Positions 19,580 to 31,197 of a stretch of DNA of 64,000 nucleotides are shown piece by piece. The notes beneath the pieces are model-generated. The model searched no databases, was not told where the DNA came from, and saw nothing but the letters and a program-made list of their open reading frames with translations. The DNA comes from Melioribacter sp. (GTDB taxonomy: Bacteria > Bacteroidota > Ignavibacteria > Ignavibacteriales > Melioribacteraceae). Each line of letters starts with the position of its first letter. The stretch's first letter is position 1. The stretch covers positions 1-64,000 of the forward strand of contig VEPI01000036.1 of NCBI GenBank assembly GCA_012026935.1, written 5' to 3'. The translations under genes and the position numbers were made by a program.

Positions 19580-20116
19580 TTACTTACCAGCAGTTTTGCC
19601 TGCTTTGCGGACAATAACTTCTCCGGTATACTTAATACCTTTACCTTTGTAAGGTTCAGGTTTCTTAAATGATCTTATTTTAGCTGCCATTAATCCAACC
19701 AACTCTTTATCACTACCGAAAATTTTTATTTGAGTTGGTAGAGGAATTTCAAATTTAATTCCTGGCGGAGGCATAAGAAGAATCGGGTGAGAATAACCCA
19801 GATTAAATAATGCTGCTTCTCCCTTTGCTTCAACCTTATAACCTACACCCACTATATCTAGAGATTTTGAATATCCTTCGGTAACACCTTTTATCATATT
19901 TGCAATAAGTGCACGTGTTAAACCGTGAAGTGCTCTATTTTCTTTTTGATCATCAGGTCTGGTAACAATAACTTCATCCTTTTGAACATCCACTTTCATA
20001 TTAGGATGAATTTTCATTTGAAGTTCGCCGAGTTTACCTTTTACTTTTAAGATACCGTCGGTCTTCGTAACCGTTACTCCTTTGATCTGTACTGGTTTTT
20101 TGCCTATACGTGACAA
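19580..20116 (-). CDS. rplF: 50S ribosomal protein L6
   Basis: MSRIGKKPVQIKGVTV…KGKGIKYTGEVIVRKAGKTAGK. Confidence 0.97.
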   Translation of the reverse strand: MSRIGKKPVQIKGVTVTKTDGILKVKGKLGELQMKIHPNMKVDVQKDEVIVTRPDDQKENRALHGLTRALIANMIKGVTEGYSKSLDIVGVGYKVEAKGEAALFNLGYSHPILLMPPPGIKFEIPLPTQIKIFGSDKELVGLMAAKIRSFKKPEPYKGKGIKYTGEVIVRKAGKTAGK

Positions 20117-20138
20117 TTTCTTTTCCTTATTAAAAATT

Positions 20139-20534
20139 TTACCAAACGTGGCAGACTACTTCTCCGCCAACAGCTTCCTTTTTTGCCTGTTTATCAGATA
20201 ATAAACCTTTCGGTGTTGAAAGAACTGCCATTCCAAGTCCGTTTAAAACTCTTGGAAGTTCATCTTTACCAACATAATTTTTCAATCCCGGTTTAGAAAT
20301 CCTTTTCATTCCGGTTATTGATGGAGCGCCATTAACATATTGAAGATGTACTCTAAGAATATTTTGTTTTTTATCTTCAACAACATTATAGTCTCTAATA
20401 AATTTATTATTCTTCAAAATTTCTGCTAAGCTAATCTTCATTTTTGAAGAAGGAATATCTACAAATTTCTTTTTTGCTTTAACAGCATTTCTAATTCTTG
20501 TCAAAAAATCCGCAATCGGATCGGTAGTATGCAT
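20139..20534 (-). CDS. rpsH: 30S ribosomal protein S8
   Basis: [30 protein letters not shown]…GGEVVCHVW. Confidence 0.97.
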   Translation of the reverse strand: MHTTDPIADFLTRIRNAVKAKKKFVDIPSSKMKISLAEILKNNKFIRDYNVVEDKKQNILRVHLQYVNGAPSITGMKRISKPGLKNYVGKDELPRVLNGLGMAVLSTPKGLLSDKQAKKEAVGGEVVCHVW

Positions 20535-20550
20535 TTACAAATCTCCTTTA

Positions 20551-20820
20551 TTACCAACTTGCTTTTTTAAGTCCGGGTATTTCGCCTTTTAAAGCCATTT
20601 CGCGAAGCACTAAACGAGAAACACCAAACTTTCTATAGTATGCTCTCGGTCTGCCGGTCATTTTACATCTATTATGTAATCGGGTTGATGAAGAATTTCT
20701 AGGAAGAAGCTGCAATGCTTCATAGTCGCCCTTTTCTTTTAATTCTTTTCTTTTCTGTGCATACTTATCGAAAAGTTTTCTTCTTTTATCTTCACGGGCC
20801 AATAAACTTATTCTTGCCAT
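20551..20820 (-). CDS. rpsN: 30S ribosomal protein S14 (long form)
   Basis: [43 protein letters not shown]. Confidence 0.97.
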   Translation of the reverse strand: MARISLLAREDKRRKLFDKYAQKRKELKEKGDYEALQLLPRNSSSTRLHNRCKMTGRPRAYYRKFGVSRLVLREMALKGEIPGLKKASW

Positions 20821-20829
20821 GATTTACCT

Positions 20830-21483
20830 TTAATTAATTTCCTTTTTTCTAAATGGTAATCCAAAAGCTGTTAAAAGTTCTAATGCTTCTTTATCAGTTT
20901 TTGCAGTAGTTACAAACGTAATATCCATTCCCAATATCTTTGTTACTTTATCAGGATTAATTTCCGGGAAAATAATTTGTTCTTTAATTCCCAAAGTATA
21001 ATTGCCGCGTCCGTCAAATGATTTATCGGGCACACCGCGAAAATCGCGTACACGGGGTAAAGCAAGGGAAACGAAACGATCTAAGAATTCGTACATTATT
21101 TCCCTTCTCAAAGTTACCTTTGCACCAATTTTCATTCCTTCACGCAATTTGAAATTCGATATTGATTTTTTAGAAATCCGTACAGATGCTTTTTGTCCGG
21201 TTATTGTTTCAAGATCTTTAACAGCTTCATCTAAAATTTTAGGATCTTGAACTGCCTGACCAACACCCATGTTTACAACTATCTTATCCAAACGAGGAAC
21301 TTCCATTATACTTTTGTAACTGAATTGCTCTCTGAGTTTTGGAATAATTTCTTTATAATATTTTTCTTTTAACCGAGCAGGAATTTTAGGTTCTTTAACT
21401 TTAGGTTCGGCAGTTTTTTTAACATCTGCTTCCTTACCCTTTTTTTCTTTTTGCTCTTTTTTCTCTTTTTGTTCTTTTGCCAT
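20830..21483 (-). CDS. rplE: 50S ribosomal protein L5 with Lys/Glu-rich N-terminal extension
   Basis: [39 protein letters not shown]…[29 protein letters not shown]. Confidence 0.96.
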   Translation of the reverse strand: MAKEQKEKKEQKEKKGKEADVKKTAEPKVKEPKIPARLKEKYYKEIIPKLREQFSYKSIMEVPRLDKIVVNMGVGQAVQDPKILDEAVKDLETITGQKASVRISKKSISNFKLREGMKIGAKVTLRREIMYEFLDRFVSLALPRVRDFRGVPDKSFDGRGNYTLGIKEQIIFPEINPDKVTKILGMDITFVTTAKTDKEALELLTAFGLPFRKKEIN

Positions 21484-21507
21484 TGCTATTATGCATCCTT
21501 AAAATTA

Positions 21508-21834
21508 TTAACCAAGCATTTCCCCGCTTGATCTGCTGACTCTTGCACTTTTCTGTTTGCCGGTTTTTTCATCTATAATTAGTTTGGAACCGATTCTTGT
21601 TTTTTCATTTGTTTTAGGATCAAGAATCATAATGTTAGAAACATTAATCGGAGCTTCTTTTTCTGTAATTCCGCCTTGAGGATTTTTCTGAGTCGGTTTT
21701 GTATGACGTTTACGTAAATTAACGCCTTCAACAATAACTCTATTAATTTTTGGAAACACCTTTAAAACTTTTCCGGTTTTACCTCTGTTATTTCCGGCTA
21801 TTACAATTACATTATCATTTTTTCTGATCTTCAT
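21508..21834 (-). CDS. rplX: 50S ribosomal protein L24
   Basis: KIRKNDNVIVIAGNNRGKTGKVLKVFPKINRVIVEGVNLRKRHTKP. Confidence 0.97.
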   Translation of the reverse strand: MKIRKNDNVIVIAGNNRGKTGKVLKVFPKINRVIVEGVNLRKRHTKPTQKNPQGGITEKEAPINVSNIMILDPKTNEKTRIGSKLIIDEKTGKQKSARVSRSSGEMLG

Positions 21835-21843
21835 TTTCTATCC

Positions 21844-22212
21844 TTATAAAACTTCTGGTGCTAGAGAAATTATTTTCATAAATTTTTTATCTCTCAGTTC
21901 TCTTGCAACGGGACCAAAGATACGTGTACCTTTCGGTTCACCTTGAGGATTTAACAGTACTGCTGCATTTTCATCAAAGCGTATATATGAACCGTCATTT
22001 CTTCTAACTTCTTTTTTAGTTCTAACAACTACGGCGCGCGATACTTCACCTTTTTTAACACCGCCGCCCGGAATAGCGGATCTAACACTAACAACAATAA
22101 CATCGCCTACACTGGCATAACGACGGTTACTTCCACCAAGAACTCTAATGCATCTAACTTTCTTGGCTCCGGAATTATCCGCCACTACTAAATTTGTTTC
22201 TTCTTGTACCAT
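21844..22212 (-). CDS. rplN: 50S ribosomal protein L14
   Basis: [28 protein letters not shown]…[25 protein letters not shown]. Confidence 0.97.
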   Translation of the reverse strand: MVQEETNLVVADNSGAKKVRCIRVLGGSNRRYASVGDVIVVSVRSAIPGGGVKKGEVSRAVVVRTKKEVRRNDGSYIRFDENAAVLLNPQGEPKGTRIFGPVARELRDKKFMKIISLAPEVL

Positions 22213-22236
22213 AATCTATCTGCTCCTCATAAAACC

Positions 22237-22251
22237 TGCCTGCGGCAGGCA
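22237..22251. repeat. GC-rich near-palindrome TGCCTGCGGCAGGCA between rplN and rpsQ
   Basis: Seen directly; related to 23209-23222. Confidence 0.75.
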
Positions 22252-22258
22252 AGCTTTT

Positions 22259-22516
22259 TTACTTGGCTTTCTCAACGACTTCAACCAAGCGCCATTTTTT
22301 TCTTTTACTCAAAGGACGAGTTTCCATAATCTTAACAACATCACCGATTGTGCATTCATTTTTCTCATCGTGTGCCATTAATTTTGTGGTCTTCTTAAAA
22401 TATTTTTTGTAAAGCGGATGAGCAATGCGTCTCTCAATTGCCACAATAATACTTTTCTGCATCTTATTGCTAACAACAGTACCGATCCTTGTCTTTCTAA
22501 TACTTCTTTTCTCCAT
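22259..22516 (-). CDS. rpsQ: 30S ribosomal protein S17
   Basis: [44 protein letters not shown]. Confidence 0.97.
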   Translation of the reverse strand: MEKRSIRKTRIGTVVSNKMQKSIIVAIERRIAHPLYKKYFKKTTKLMAHDEKNECTIGDVVKIMETRPLSKRKKWRLVEVVEKAK

Positions 22517-22533
22517 AAGAACTCGAATACTCC

Positions 22534-22752
22534 TTATTTATTTGCCTTTGAGTTTTTTGTTTCCTGCATCTCTCGTTCTTTCAGAATAGTTTTCATCTTT
22601 GCAATATCTTTTCTAACAAGACGCAGTTTTGCTGTGTTAGTTAATTGTTTTAATTCCTGTTGAAATTTTAAATCCACTAAATTTTTTTGATCTTCAAGAA
22701 TTCTTTTCTTGATCTCATCAGTAGACATTTCTCTTATTTCAAAAATCTTCAT
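22534..22752 (-). CDS. rpmC: 50S ribosomal protein L29
   Basis: [57 protein letters not shown]. Confidence 0.95.
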   Translation of the reverse strand: MKIFEIREMSTDEIKKRILEDQKNLVDLKFQQELKQLTNTAKLRLVRKDIAKMKTILKEREMQETKNSKANK

Positions 22753-22768
22753 TTTCTCTTAAATCCTT

Positions 22769-23188
22769 TTATGATTCTAAGTCCGGACGTTGAGTAATTT
22801 TTGTTTTGATCGGCAGTTTATGAGATGCAAGGTTTAACGCCTCAACTGCTGTTTTTTTATCAACGCCGCCAATCTCAAACATAATTCTACCGGGTTTAAC
22901 TACAGCAACCCAAAATTCCGGTGCACCTTTTCCTTTACCCATTCTTGTTTCAAGAGGTTTCTTAGTAACTGGTTTATCCGGAAAAATCCTAATCCACATT
23001 TTCCCATCTCGTTTCATATGTCGTGATAAAGCCACACGGCATGCTTCAATCTGACGACTTGTAATCCAAGCCGGTTCCAATGCTTTCAATCCGTAATCGC
23101 CAAAGTTAACAAGATTACCGCGCGTAGCTTTTCCGGCTCTTCTACCTCTATGTGCTTTACGAAACTTTACTCTTTTGGGCATTAACAT
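22769..23188 (-). CDS. rplP: 50S ribosomal protein L16 (start probably MPKRVKF at 23182)
   Basis: [23 protein letters not shown]…[23 protein letters not shown]. Confidence 0.97.
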   Translation of the reverse strand: MLMPKRVKFRKAHRGRRAGKATRGNLVNFGDYGLKALEPAWITSRQIEACRVALSRHMKRDGKMWIRIFPDKPVTKKPLETRMGKGKGAPEFWVAVVKPGRIMFEIGGVDKKTAVEALNLASHKLPIKTKITQRPDLES

Positions 23189-23208
23189 TAGAAAAACTCC
23201 TCAAACCC

Positions 23209-23222
23209 GCCTGCCGGCAGGC
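23209..23222. repeat. 14-nt perfect palindrome GCCTGCCGGCAGGC between rplP and rpsC
   Basis: Seen directly; shares CCTGCC/GGCAGGCAAGCT context with 22237-22251. Confidence 0.8.
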
Positions 23223-23229
23223 AAGCTCT

Positions 23230-23871
23230 TTATTCTGATGAACGTTTACCTAAAATTTCTCCGCGGCAAATCCAAACTTTTACACCAATCGAACCATAAA
23301 TTGTATGCGCGGTTGCCGTTGCGTAATCTATATCTGCTCGGATTGTGTGCAACGGAATTCTTCCTTCTTTATATTGTTCAGTACGAGCCATTTCAGAACC
23401 TGCTAATCTTCCTGCGCACATAATTCTTATTCCTTCAGCACCCATTCTCATAGCAGATGTTATTGATTGCTTCATAGCTCTTCTAAATGAAACTCTTCCT
23501 TCAATCTGACGTGAAATATTTTCTGCAACTAATGCTGCATCAAGTTCAGGTCTTTTAATTTCTGTAATTTGAATCTTAACTTCTTTGTCGGTTAATTTTC
23601 TTAATTCTTCTTCAATCTGTGCTATCTCTTTTCCACTTTTTCCAATTACAACACCGGGTCTTGATGTATGTATTGTTAAAATTATATTCTTGGAAGTTCT
23701 ATCTATTATAATAGATGAGATACCGGCATTTTGTAATCTTTTTCTTACATAGGTTCTAAGTTTTTTATCCTCAACAAGTTTAGTAGAATAACTTTTGTTT
23801 TCGTACCAGTTCGAATCCCAGCCTCTAATGATACCTACTCTAAAACCAATTGGATTTGTCTTTTGACCCAA
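23230..23871 (-). CDS. rpsC: 30S ribosomal protein S3
   Basis: [28 protein letters not shown]…[30 protein letters not shown]. Confidence 0.97.
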   Translation of the reverse strand: MGQKTNPIGFRVGIIRGWDSNWYENKSYSTKLVEDKKLRTYVRKRLQNAGISSIIIDRTSKNIILTIHTSRPGVVIGKSGKEIAQIEEELRKLTDKEVKIQITEIKRPELDAALVAENISRQIEGRVSFRRAMKQSITSAMRMGAEGIRIMCAGRLAGSEMARTEQYKEGRIPLHTIRADIDYATATAHTIYGSIGVKVWICRGEILGKRSSE

Positions 23872-23885
23872 AACTTCCTCCTAGA

Positions 23886-24230
23886 TTACTTTTTTGTAGC
23901 AACAACAATTGTTACGTGATTAGATCGTTTTCTTATTCTATATGCTCTCCCCATTGGTGCAGGAGAAATTCTTTTTAACGTAGGCCCACCATTTACAAAA
24001 GCTTCTTTAACAAATAAATCGGAAATTTCATGCTTAGTGTTATCATCTTTGTTCATTAAATTAGAAACCGCTGAACGTAAAACTTTTTCTGCATCTTTCG
24101 AAGAATGCTTTGGTGAAAAATGAAGTATTTCAATTGCCTGATCTACAGATTTACCTCTGATTATATCAACAACCAATCTCATCTTACGCGGAGACGTACC
24201 AATATATTTATGAATTGATTTAGCTTCCAT
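23886..24230 (-). CDS. rplV: 50S ribosomal protein L22 (start MEAKSIHKY, internal to the 149 aa ORF)
   Basis: YIGTSPRKMRLVVDIIRGKSVDQAIEILHFSPKHSSKDAEKVLRSAVSN. Confidence 0.95.
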   Translation of the reverse strand: MEAKSIHKYIGTSPRKMRLVVDIIRGKSVDQAIEILHFSPKHSSKDAEKVLRSAVSNLMNKDDNTKHEISDLFVKEAFVNGGPTLKRISPAPMGRAYRIRKRSNHVTIVVATKK

Positions 24231-24240
24231 TATTCTATCC

Positions 24241-24534
24241 TTATGACTCTTTAACTTTAGATGCTTTCTCAGCTTTTGTACCAGGATGACCTCTGAAAAT
24301 TCTTGTAGGTGAAAATTCTCCGAGCTTATGCCCAACCATATTTTCAGAAATGTAAACCGGAATCATTTTATTACCGTTATGTACAGCAATTGTATGTCCC
24401 ACAAAATCCGGCGTTATAGTACTAGTACGGGACCATGTTTTGATAATTTTTTTCTGATTAGTCTCGTTTAGCTTTTTTACTTTTTCCATCAACTTGATGT
24501 CGATGTATGGACCTTTTTTTACTGACCTTGGCAT
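24241..24534 (-). CDS. rpsS: 30S ribosomal protein S19
   Basis: [19 protein letters not shown]…[30 protein letters not shown]. Confidence 0.97.
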   Translation of the reverse strand: MPRSVKKGPYIDIKLMEKVKKLNETNQKKIIKTWSRTSTITPDFVGHTIAVHNGNKMIPVYISENMVGHKLGEFSPTRIFRGHPGTKAEKASKVKES

Positions 24535-24547
24535 ATTTTATTCTAAC

Positions 24548-25372
24548 CTATTTTCTTCTTTTAACTATGTATTTGTTAGTTCTATTTTTTTTCTTTCTCG
24601 TCTTTAATCCTTTTGCTTTTTGTCCCCAAGGTGAAACCGGATGACCGCCGCCTGATGTTTTACCTTCACCACCGCCCATAGGGTGATCAACAGGATTCAT
24701 TGCAACACCACGAGTATGAGGACGAATACCTAACCATCTGCTTCTGCCCGCTTTACCCAAGCTTACATTTTCATGATCAAGATTTCCAACAACGCCATAA
24801 GTAGCCATACAGTCAATACTAACCATTCTTACTTCGCCGGAAGGCATTTTTAATTGAGCGAATTTTCCTTCTCTTGCCATCAACTGAATTGATGCACCGG
24901 CAGATCTTCCAAGTTGACCGCCTTTGCCGGGTTTTAATTCAACGTTATGAATAAAACTTGCCAAAGGAATTTCTTTTAATGGTAATGAATTACCAACTTT
25001 AATTTCTGAACCGCTACCGGAAACAACAGCATCACCAACTTTCAAACCATCAGGAGCGAGGATATATCTTTTCTCTCCATCAGCATAATTTAGAAGTGCA
25101 ATTCTTGAAGTTCTATTAGGATCATATTCAATTGAAAAAACTTTTGCCGGTATTCCATTTTTATCACGTTTAAAATCAATTACTCTGTAACGTCTTTTGT
25201 GACCGCCGCCGCGATGACGCGATGTAACTCTACCAAGATTATTTCTTCCACCGGATTTTTTTATTACTCCGGTCAAAGATTTTTCCGGAGTAGATTTTGT
25301 AATCTCTTCAAATGAAGAGATACTCATAAATCTTGTTCCGGGAGTATTTGGTTTTAATTTTCTAATTGCCAT
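24548..25372 (-). CDS. rplB: 50S ribosomal protein L2
   Basis: [22 protein letters not shown]…[26 protein letters not shown]. Confidence 0.97.
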   Translation of the reverse strand: MAIRKLKPNTPGTRFMSISSFEEITKSTPEKSLTGVIKKSGGRNNLGRVTSRHRGGGHKRRYRVIDFKRDKNGIPAKVFSIEYDPNRTSRIALLNYADGEKRYILAPDGLKVGDAVVSGSGSEIKVGNSLPLKEIPLASFIHNVELKPGKGGQLGRSAGASIQLMAREGKFAQLKMPSGEVRMVSIDCMATYGVVGNLDHENVSLGKAGRSRWLGIRPHTRGVAMNPVDHPMGGGEGKTSGGGHPVSPWGQKAKGLKTRKKKNRTNKYIVKRRK

Positions 25373-25398
25373 TTAACTTTAGCTCCGATTCGGTAATA

Positions 25399-25695
25399 CT
25401 ATGCTTGACCAAAAATATCTATTGTTTGACCTTCTTTTAAGGTAACGACTGCTTTTTTAAATTTTGCTGTTCTTCCAGAAAATCTACCTTTTTTAGTAAA
25501 CTGGGTTTTCATTTTTCCTTTATACAGAATTGTATTCACAGAAGTAACATCAACATTAAATTTTTCTTTGAGAGCTTTAGCGATTTGAATTTTATTAGCA
25601 TCCACAGCAACAACAAATCCAAATTTATTAGAATGTTTTTCGCTGATACCACTCATCTTTTCAGTAATTAAAGGGCGTATTAAAATACTTTTCAT
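25399..25695 (-). CDS. rplW: 50S ribosomal protein L23
   Basis: ILIRPLITEKMSGISEKHSNKFGFVVAVDANKIQIAKALKEKFNVDV. Confidence 0.96.
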   Translation of the reverse strand: MKSILIRPLITEKMSGISEKHSNKFGFVVAVDANKIQIAKALKEKFNVDVTSVNTILYKGKMKTQFTKKGRFSGRTAKFKKAVVTLKEGQTIDIFGQA

Positions 25696-25707
25696 TTTTA
25701 AACCAGT

Positions 25708-26343
25708 TTAATTAATTGAGCTTTCTAAAAGATTAACTGCACTTTTCTGTAAAACTAAAATTTGATTATTCAATAGATCGTAAGTTGAAGCTTTGTTTGC
25801 TTCAAGAATATTTATCCTTGCAACATTACGTCCCGACTTGTAAACGTTTTCTTGAGTACCGTTAGTAAGCAGTAAAGTCTTTTTACCTTTTACTTTCAAT
25901 GCATTTAATATTGAAACAAAATCTTTTGTCTTTGGGGCTTCAAAGTTAAAATCCTCAACTACGAGAATTTGATTTGCTTTTGCTTTATATGATAATGCAG
26001 ATTTTCTTGCAAGAGCTAAAACTTTTTTATTGAGTTTCTGTCTGTAATCTCTTGGTTTGGGACCAAATATTGATCCGCCGCCGATCCAAAGAGGAGAACG
26101 TGTTGTGCCTGCTCTAGCACCGCCGCGACCTTTTTGCTTCCATGGTTTTTTCCCGCCGCCGCTAACTTCACTTCTTTCCTTTGCTTTGTGAGTTCCTTGA
26201 CGTTGATTTGCAAGGTAAGCTTTAACAGCTAAGTAAATTACATGGTCGTTCGGTTCGATTTCGAAAATCTCTTTTGAGAGTTCAACAGTCTCGCCAGATT
26301 TTGTACCGTCTTGTTTATAAACTTCTAATTTCATCTTATTCAA
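25708..26343 (-). CDS. rplD: 50S ribosomal protein L4
   Basis: RQGTHKAKERSEVSGGGKKPWKQKGRGGARAGTTRSPLWIGGGSIFGPKPRDY. Confidence 0.97.
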   Translation of the reverse strand: MNKMKLEVYKQDGTKSGETVELSKEIFEIEPNDHVIYLAVKAYLANQRQGTHKAKERSEVSGGGKKPWKQKGRGGARAGTTRSPLWIGGGSIFGPKPRDYRQKLNKKVLALARKSALSYKAKANQILVVEDFNFEAPKTKDFVSILNALKVKGKKTLLLTNGTQENVYKSGRNVARINILEANKASTYDLLNNQILVLQKSAVNLLESSIN

Positions 26344-26346
26344 TAA

Positions 26347-26967
26347 TTATTTATTGATAGCTACAATTGAATTAATAGAGCCGGGGACAGCTCCTTTCAC
26401 CATAACAATATTTTTTTCAGCAATAACCTTAACAACTTTAAGATTTGAAATGGTTGTATTCTCAAATCCCATTCTTCCAGCCATACGTTGCCCTTTGAAA
26501 ACTCTTGACGGATAAGAACTTGCACCAATAGAACCGGGAGCTCTTAATCTATCACTTTGTCCGTGAGTTGTACCGCCTACACCACCGAAGTTATGTCTTC
26601 TCATAACACCTTGAAAACCTTTTCCTTTATTCTTTCCGGAAACTTTAACTTTATCGCCGATCTGGAAAATATCTACTTTAACTTCGTCACCAATTTTAAA
26701 TTGAGAAGATTCAAAGTTTCTAAACTCTTTTAGAGTTTGCGGAATTTTCAATCCATTCTTTTTATAATAATCGAGTTGTGGTTTACTTGTTCTCTTTTCT
26801 TTCTTTTCACCGAAACCAAGTTGAATAGCTTCGTAGCCATCTTTTTCTTTTGAACGCACAGCATAAACATTACACGGACCGGCTTCCAAGATAGTTACGG
26901 GAATAATTTGACCATCTTCCGAGAATATATTTGTCATTCCTAATTTTTTTGCTAGCATACCAGGCAT
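26347..26967 (-). CDS. rplC: 50S ribosomal protein L3
   Basis: GMLAKKLGMTNIFSEDGQIIPVTILEAGPCNV…GKGKGFQGVMRRHNFGG. Confidence 0.97.
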   Translation of the reverse strand: MPGMLAKKLGMTNIFSEDGQIIPVTILEAGPCNVYAVRSKEKDGYEAIQLGFGEKKEKRTSKPQLDYYKKNGLKIPQTLKEFRNFESSQFKIGDEVKVDIFQIGDKVKVSGKNKGKGFQGVMRRHNFGGVGGTTHGQSDRLRAPGSIGASSYPSRVFKGQRMAGRMGFENTTISNLKVVKVIAEKNIVMVKGAVPGSINSIVAINK

Positions 26968-26978
26968 TTCTATAATTC

Positions 26979-27287
26979 CTATAACTTAATCTCTATGTCA
27001 ACGCCGGCAGGAATATCTAACTTGCTCAGTGCGTCAACAGTTTTGTTGTTTGAGTTATGAATATCTATAATTCTTTTATGAGCCCTGATCTCAAATTGTT
27101 CACGTGATTTTTTATCAACGTGCGGAGACCTTAAAACTGTAAAAACCGTTCTGCGTGTTGGTAACGGAATTGGACCGGATACAACTGCGCCGGTGCTTTT
27201 TACAGTCTTGATAATCTTTTCAGTTGATTTATCAATAAGAATATGATCGTAAGACTTCAACTTTATTCTAATTTTCTGACCAGGCAC
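26979..27287 (-). CDS. rpsJ: 30S ribosomal protein S10
   Basis: [62 protein letters not shown]. Confidence 0.97.
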   Translation of the reverse strand: MPGQKIRIKLKSYDHILIDKSTEKIIKTVKSTGAVVSGPIPLPTRRTVFTVLRSPHVDKKSREQFEIRAHKRIIDIHNSNNKTVDALSKLDIPAGVDIEIKL

Positions 27288-27314
27288 TTTTTCTAATCTC
27301 CTTGTTCAACAAAT

Positions 27315-27332
27315 GCCCCGCATAAGCGGGGC
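27315..27332. repeat. GC-rich hairpin GCCCCGC-ATAA-GCGGGGC between tuf and rpsJ
   Basis: 7-bp perfect inverted repeat seen directly; possible str/S10 boundary terminator or processing site. Confidence 0.7.
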
Positions 27333-27345
27333 TAAAATAAATTTA

Positions 27346-28551
27346 TTACTCAATAATTTTTGTTACAAAACCTGCACCAACAGTTCTACCGCCTTCGCGA
27401 ATAGCGAACTTCAATCCTTCTTCCATAGCAATCTCAGAAATCAAATCAATCTTAAGTTGTACGCTATCACCGGGCATAACCATCTCAGTTCCTTCAGGTA
27501 ATGTTGCAACACCAGTAACGTCAGTTGTTCTGAAATAGAACTGTGGTCTGTAACCATTAAAGAACGGTGTATGACGTCCGCCTTCATCTTTTGATAGAAT
27601 ATAAACTTTACCTTCAAATTTCTTATGGGGAGTAATTGAACCGGTTTTTGCTAAAACCATTCCTCTTTCAATTTCAGTTTTATCAACACCTCTTAAAAGA
27701 ATACCAGCATTATCACCGGCAATAGCAGCATCAAGTTCTTTACGGAACATTTCGATACCGGTAACAACTGTTTTTTTATGAACACCTAAACCGATCAATT
27801 CAATTTCTTCTGCTAACTTTACTTGACCTCTTTCAACTCTTCCAGTAGCAACAGTACCACGACCGGTAATTGAAAATACATCCTCAACAGGCATCAAGAA
27901 CGGTTTGTCAACACTTCTTTCCGGAACGGGAACATAGGTATCAACAGCATTCATTAATTCCCAAATACAATTGTATCTTGGATCAGAAGGATCAGCACCG
28001 GAAGCTCCGGCTTCTAATGCATGTAAAGCAGAACCTTTAATAATCGGAATTTCATCACCTGGGAATTCATATTTAGTTAGCAACTCTCTTAATTCCATTT
28101 CAACTAGATCAATTAATTCTTGATCGTCAACAGCATCAACTTTATTCATGAACACAACTATTTTCGGAACACCTACTTGACGAGCAAGAAGAATGTGTTC
28201 ACGTGTCTGAGGCATTGGACCATCGGTTGCAGCGACAACAAGAATAGCACCGTCCATTTGCGCAGCGCCAGTGATCATGTTTTTAACGTAATCCGCGTGA
28301 CCTGGACAGTCAACGTGAGCATAATGTCTGTTCGCTGTTGAATATTCAACGTGAGCAGTAGCGATTGTAATACCTCTTTCTCTTTCTTCAGGGGCATTAT
28401 CAATACTGTCAAATGTTCTTATTTGAGATAAACCTTTTTTAGCCAGTGCCATGGTGATGGCTGCAGTAAGAGTAGTTTTACCATGGTCGACGTGTCCGAT
28501 AGTACCAATATTGACATGAGGTTTACTACGGTCAAATTTTTCTTTTGCCAT
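27346..28551 (-). CDS. tuf: elongation factor Tu
   Basis: [24 protein letters not shown]…[26 protein letters not shown]. Confidence 0.98.
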   Translation of the reverse strand: MAKEKFDRSKPHVNIGTIGHVDHGKTTLTAAITMALAKKGLSQIRTFDSIDNAPEERERGITIATAHVEYSTANRHYAHVDCPGHADYVKNMITGAAQMDGAILVVAATDGPMPQTREHILLARQVGVPKIVVFMNKVDAVDDQELIDLVEMELRELLTKYEFPGDEIPIIKGSALHALEAGASGADPSDPRYNCIWELMNAVDTYVPVPERSVDKPFLMPVEDVFSITGRGTVATGRVERGQVKLAEEIELIGLGVHKKTVVTGIEMFRKELDAAIAGDNAGILLRGVDKTEIERGMVLAKTGSITPHKKFEGKVYILSKDEGGRHTPFFNGYRPQFYFRTTDVTGVATLPEGTEMVMPGDSVQLKIDLISEIAMEEGLKFAIREGGRTVGAGFVTKIIE

Positions 28552-28602
28552 CTTAAATACTCTCCTTAATGTGTTTTATTTCTTTAATCATTTATTTATT
28601 GT

Positions 28603-30702
28603 CTAATAAGATTCAACATGTTTCTTTGCTTGAGATTTTTCCTGGATCTCTTCAGCAACAGATTTTGGTACTTCGGCATAATGTGCAAACTGCATTGTGT
28701 AAATTGCACGACCTTGTGTCATGGATCTTAGCGTAGTTGCATAACCAAACATTTGTGCTAACGGAACCATTGCTTTAATAACCTGTGCATCTTTTCTTGA
28801 AGTGAATCCTTCAATCTTTCCTCTTCTGGAATTAAGATCACCCATAACATCACCTAAGTATTCTTCTGGAGTAATAACTTCAACACTCATCATCGGTTCA
28901 AGTAAAATAGGATTAGCTTTTAGTGCACCTTGCTTAAATGCCATAGAAGCAGCAACTTTAAATGAAATTTCATCTGAATCAACATCATGATAAGAACCAT
29001 CATATAATCTTGCTTTTACATCTACGACTGGGTAACCCGCCAACACACCATTTCTCATAGAATCTTGCAGGCCATGCATAACAGGATTTATATATTCTTT
29101 CGGAACAACTCCGCCGACAATGTCATTTTCAAATTCAAAACCTTTTCCAGGTTCATTCGGTGAAAGTTCAATCCAGACATGTCCATATTTTCCACGTCCG
29201 CCGGATTGTTTAACAAATTTACCTTCTGCCTGAACTGTTTTAGAAATTGTTTCTCTATAAGCAACCTGAGGTTTACCAACATTAGCTTCAACTTTAAATT
29301 CGCGTTTCATTCTATCAACAAGAATTTCAAGATGTAGTTCGCCCATTCCGCTAATTAGTGTTTGACCTGTTTCATCATCAACTTTAACTTTAAATGTCGG
29401 ATCCTCATCAGAAAGTTTTGCTAAAGATTCAGAAAGTTTATCCTGATCCGCTTTCGTTTTAGGTTCGATTGCAATTTGAATCACGGGTTCCGGGAATACC
29501 ATTTTTTCGAGAACAATAGCATCTTCTTCGGAACAAAGAGTATCACCGGTTCTAGTATGTTTCAAACCAACAATTGCAGCAATATCGCCACATCTAATTT
29601 CTTCTAAATCTTCTCTTGTGTTAGCATGCATCTCAAGAACACGACCAACTCTTTCTTTTTTATCAGAAACAGAATTAAAAATATAAGATCCGGCTTTTAA
29701 TTCACCAGTGTAAACTCTAATAAATGTTAACTTGCCGACATAAGGATCTGTCATAATTTTAAATGCTAAAGCCGCAAATTTTTCATTAGGAGATATTTTT
29801 CTTTCTACGTGATCATTCTTAAAAATATGATGAGCGGAAAGCGCTCCGGAATCCAAAGGGGATGGTAGAAAATCAACAACAGCATCCAGTAATTGCTGCA
29901 CACCTTTATTCTTAAATGATGATCCGCATAATACAGGAATAATTTTCCCTTGAATTGTAGCTACGCGTAACACATTTTTAATTTCTGCTTCAGTGATTTC
30001 TTTACCTTCAAGATATTTTTCTAATAATGTATCATCAACATCAGATACAGCTTCAAGCATTTCAGTTCTATATTTTTGAGATAATGCCAATAAATCAGTG
30101 GGTATATCTACAACTTCGTATTCGGCACCAAGGGATTCTTCAATAAACATAATTGCTTTCATTTTCATCAAATCAATAATGCCTCTAAAAAGATCACCTT
30201 CTCCAACAGGAAGATTAATCGGCACAGCAGGAGCTCCTAATTTTTCTTTCATCATTTGAACCGCATGAAAAAAATCAGCTCCAATTCTATCCATCTTATT
30301 TACAAAAGAAATTCTTGGTACATTATATTTATCGGCCTGTCTCCAAACAGTTTCAGACTGCGGCTCAACTCCGCCAACCGCACAAAATAGTGCTATAGCG
30401 CCATCAAGAACTCGAAGTGATCTCTCAACTTCAACAGTGAAATCAACATGCCCTGGTGTATCAATAATATTTATTTGATGATCTCTCCAAAAAGTTGTAG
30501 TTGCAGCACTGGTAATAGTAATTCCTCTTTCCTTTTCCTGTTCCATCCAATCCATCGTTGCTGCACCATCATGAACCTCGCCCATTCTATGTAATTTTCC
30601 TGTATAATATAGAATGCGTTCAGTTGTGGTGGTCTTACCAGCATCAATATGAGCCATGATACCAATATTTCTTACTCTATTTATTTCGACGCGCTTTGAC
30701 AT
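28603..30702 (-). CDS. fusA: elongation factor G
   Basis: [25 protein letters not shown]…[24 protein letters not shown]. Confidence 0.98.
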   Translation of the reverse strand: MSKRVEINRVRNIGIMAHIDAGKTTTTERILYYTGKLHRMGEVHDGAATMDWMEQEKERGITITSAATTTFWRDHQINIIDTPGHVDFTVEVERSLRVLDGAIALFCAVGGVEPQSETVWRQADKYNVPRISFVNKMDRIGADFFHAVQMMKEKLGAPAVPINLPVGEGDLFRGIIDLMKMKAIMFIEESLGAEYEVVDIPTDLLALSQKYRTEMLEAVSDVDDTLLEKYLEGKEITEAEIKNVLRVATIQGKIIPVLCGSSFKNKGVQQLLDAVVDFLPSPLDSGALSAHHIFKNDHVERKISPNEKFAALAFKIMTDPYVGKLTFIRVYTGELKAGSYIFNSVSDKKERVGRVLEMHANTREDLEEIRCGDIAAIVGLKHTRTGDTLCSEEDAIVLEKMVFPEPVIQIAIEPKTKADQDKLSESLAKLSDEDPTFKVKVDDETGQTLISGMGELHLEILVDRMKREFKVEANVGKPQVAYRETISKTVQAEGKFVKQSGGRGKYGHVWIELSPNEPGKGFEFENDIVGGVVPKEYINPVMHGLQDSMRNGVLAGYPVVDVKARLYDGSYHDVDSDEISFKVAASMAFKQGALKANPILLEPMMSVEVITPEEYLGDVMGDLNSRRGKIEGFTSRKDAQVIKAMVPLAQMFGYATTLRSMTQGRAIYTMQFAHYAEVPKSVAEEIQEKSQAKKHVESY

Positions 30703-30724
30703 CTATCTTAATAATTCCTTTCTA

Positions 30725-31192
30725 CTACCATTTAAAATGTGCAAAAGCTTTATTCGCTTCTGCCATACGATGCGTATCATCTTTTTTCTTAACTGCGGAA
30801 CCTTCGCCATTAGCAGCTGCCATTAATTCAGATGCAACCTTTAACGCCATAGATTTATCTTTACGATCTCTAGCATATGTTTTGATCCAACGAAATGCTA
30901 ACGCAGTTCTTCTTTCAGGTCTAACTTCCATAGGAACCTGATATGTCGCTCCACCAACTCTTCGACTTCTAACTTCAACCAATGGTTGAACATTCTGTAC
31001 TGCTTTCTTAAATACATCTAATGCAGGTTTCTTTGTTTTTTGTTCAATCAAACCAAAGCTATCGTAAACAATAGTTCTTGCCGTGGATTTTTTACCATCC
31101 CACATCAGATAATTAATGAATTTCGAAACTAGTATATCGTTATACTTTGGATCTGGTTTTAAATACTTCTTCTCTGATCTTTTTTTTCTCAT
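30725..31192 (-). CDS. rpsG: 30S ribosomal protein S7
   Basis: [22 protein letters not shown]…[31 protein letters not shown]. Confidence 0.97.
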   Translation of the reverse strand: MRKKRSEKKYLKPDPKYNDILVSKFINYLMWDGKKSTARTIVYDSFGLIEQKTKKPALDVFKKAVQNVQPLVEVRSRRVGGATYQVPMEVRPERRTALAFRWIKTYARDRKDKSMALKVASELMAAANGEGSAVKKKDDTHRMAEANKAFAHFKW

Positions 31193-31197
31193 AGTAA

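Noticed and set aside
22237-23222. GC-rich palindromes considered as CRISPR repeats
   Set aside because: Only two copies almost 1 kb apart, no spacer regularity, no cas genes.
26016-26213. 65 aa minus-strand ORF inside rplD
   Set aside because: Alternate frame of conserved rplD; no independent evidence.
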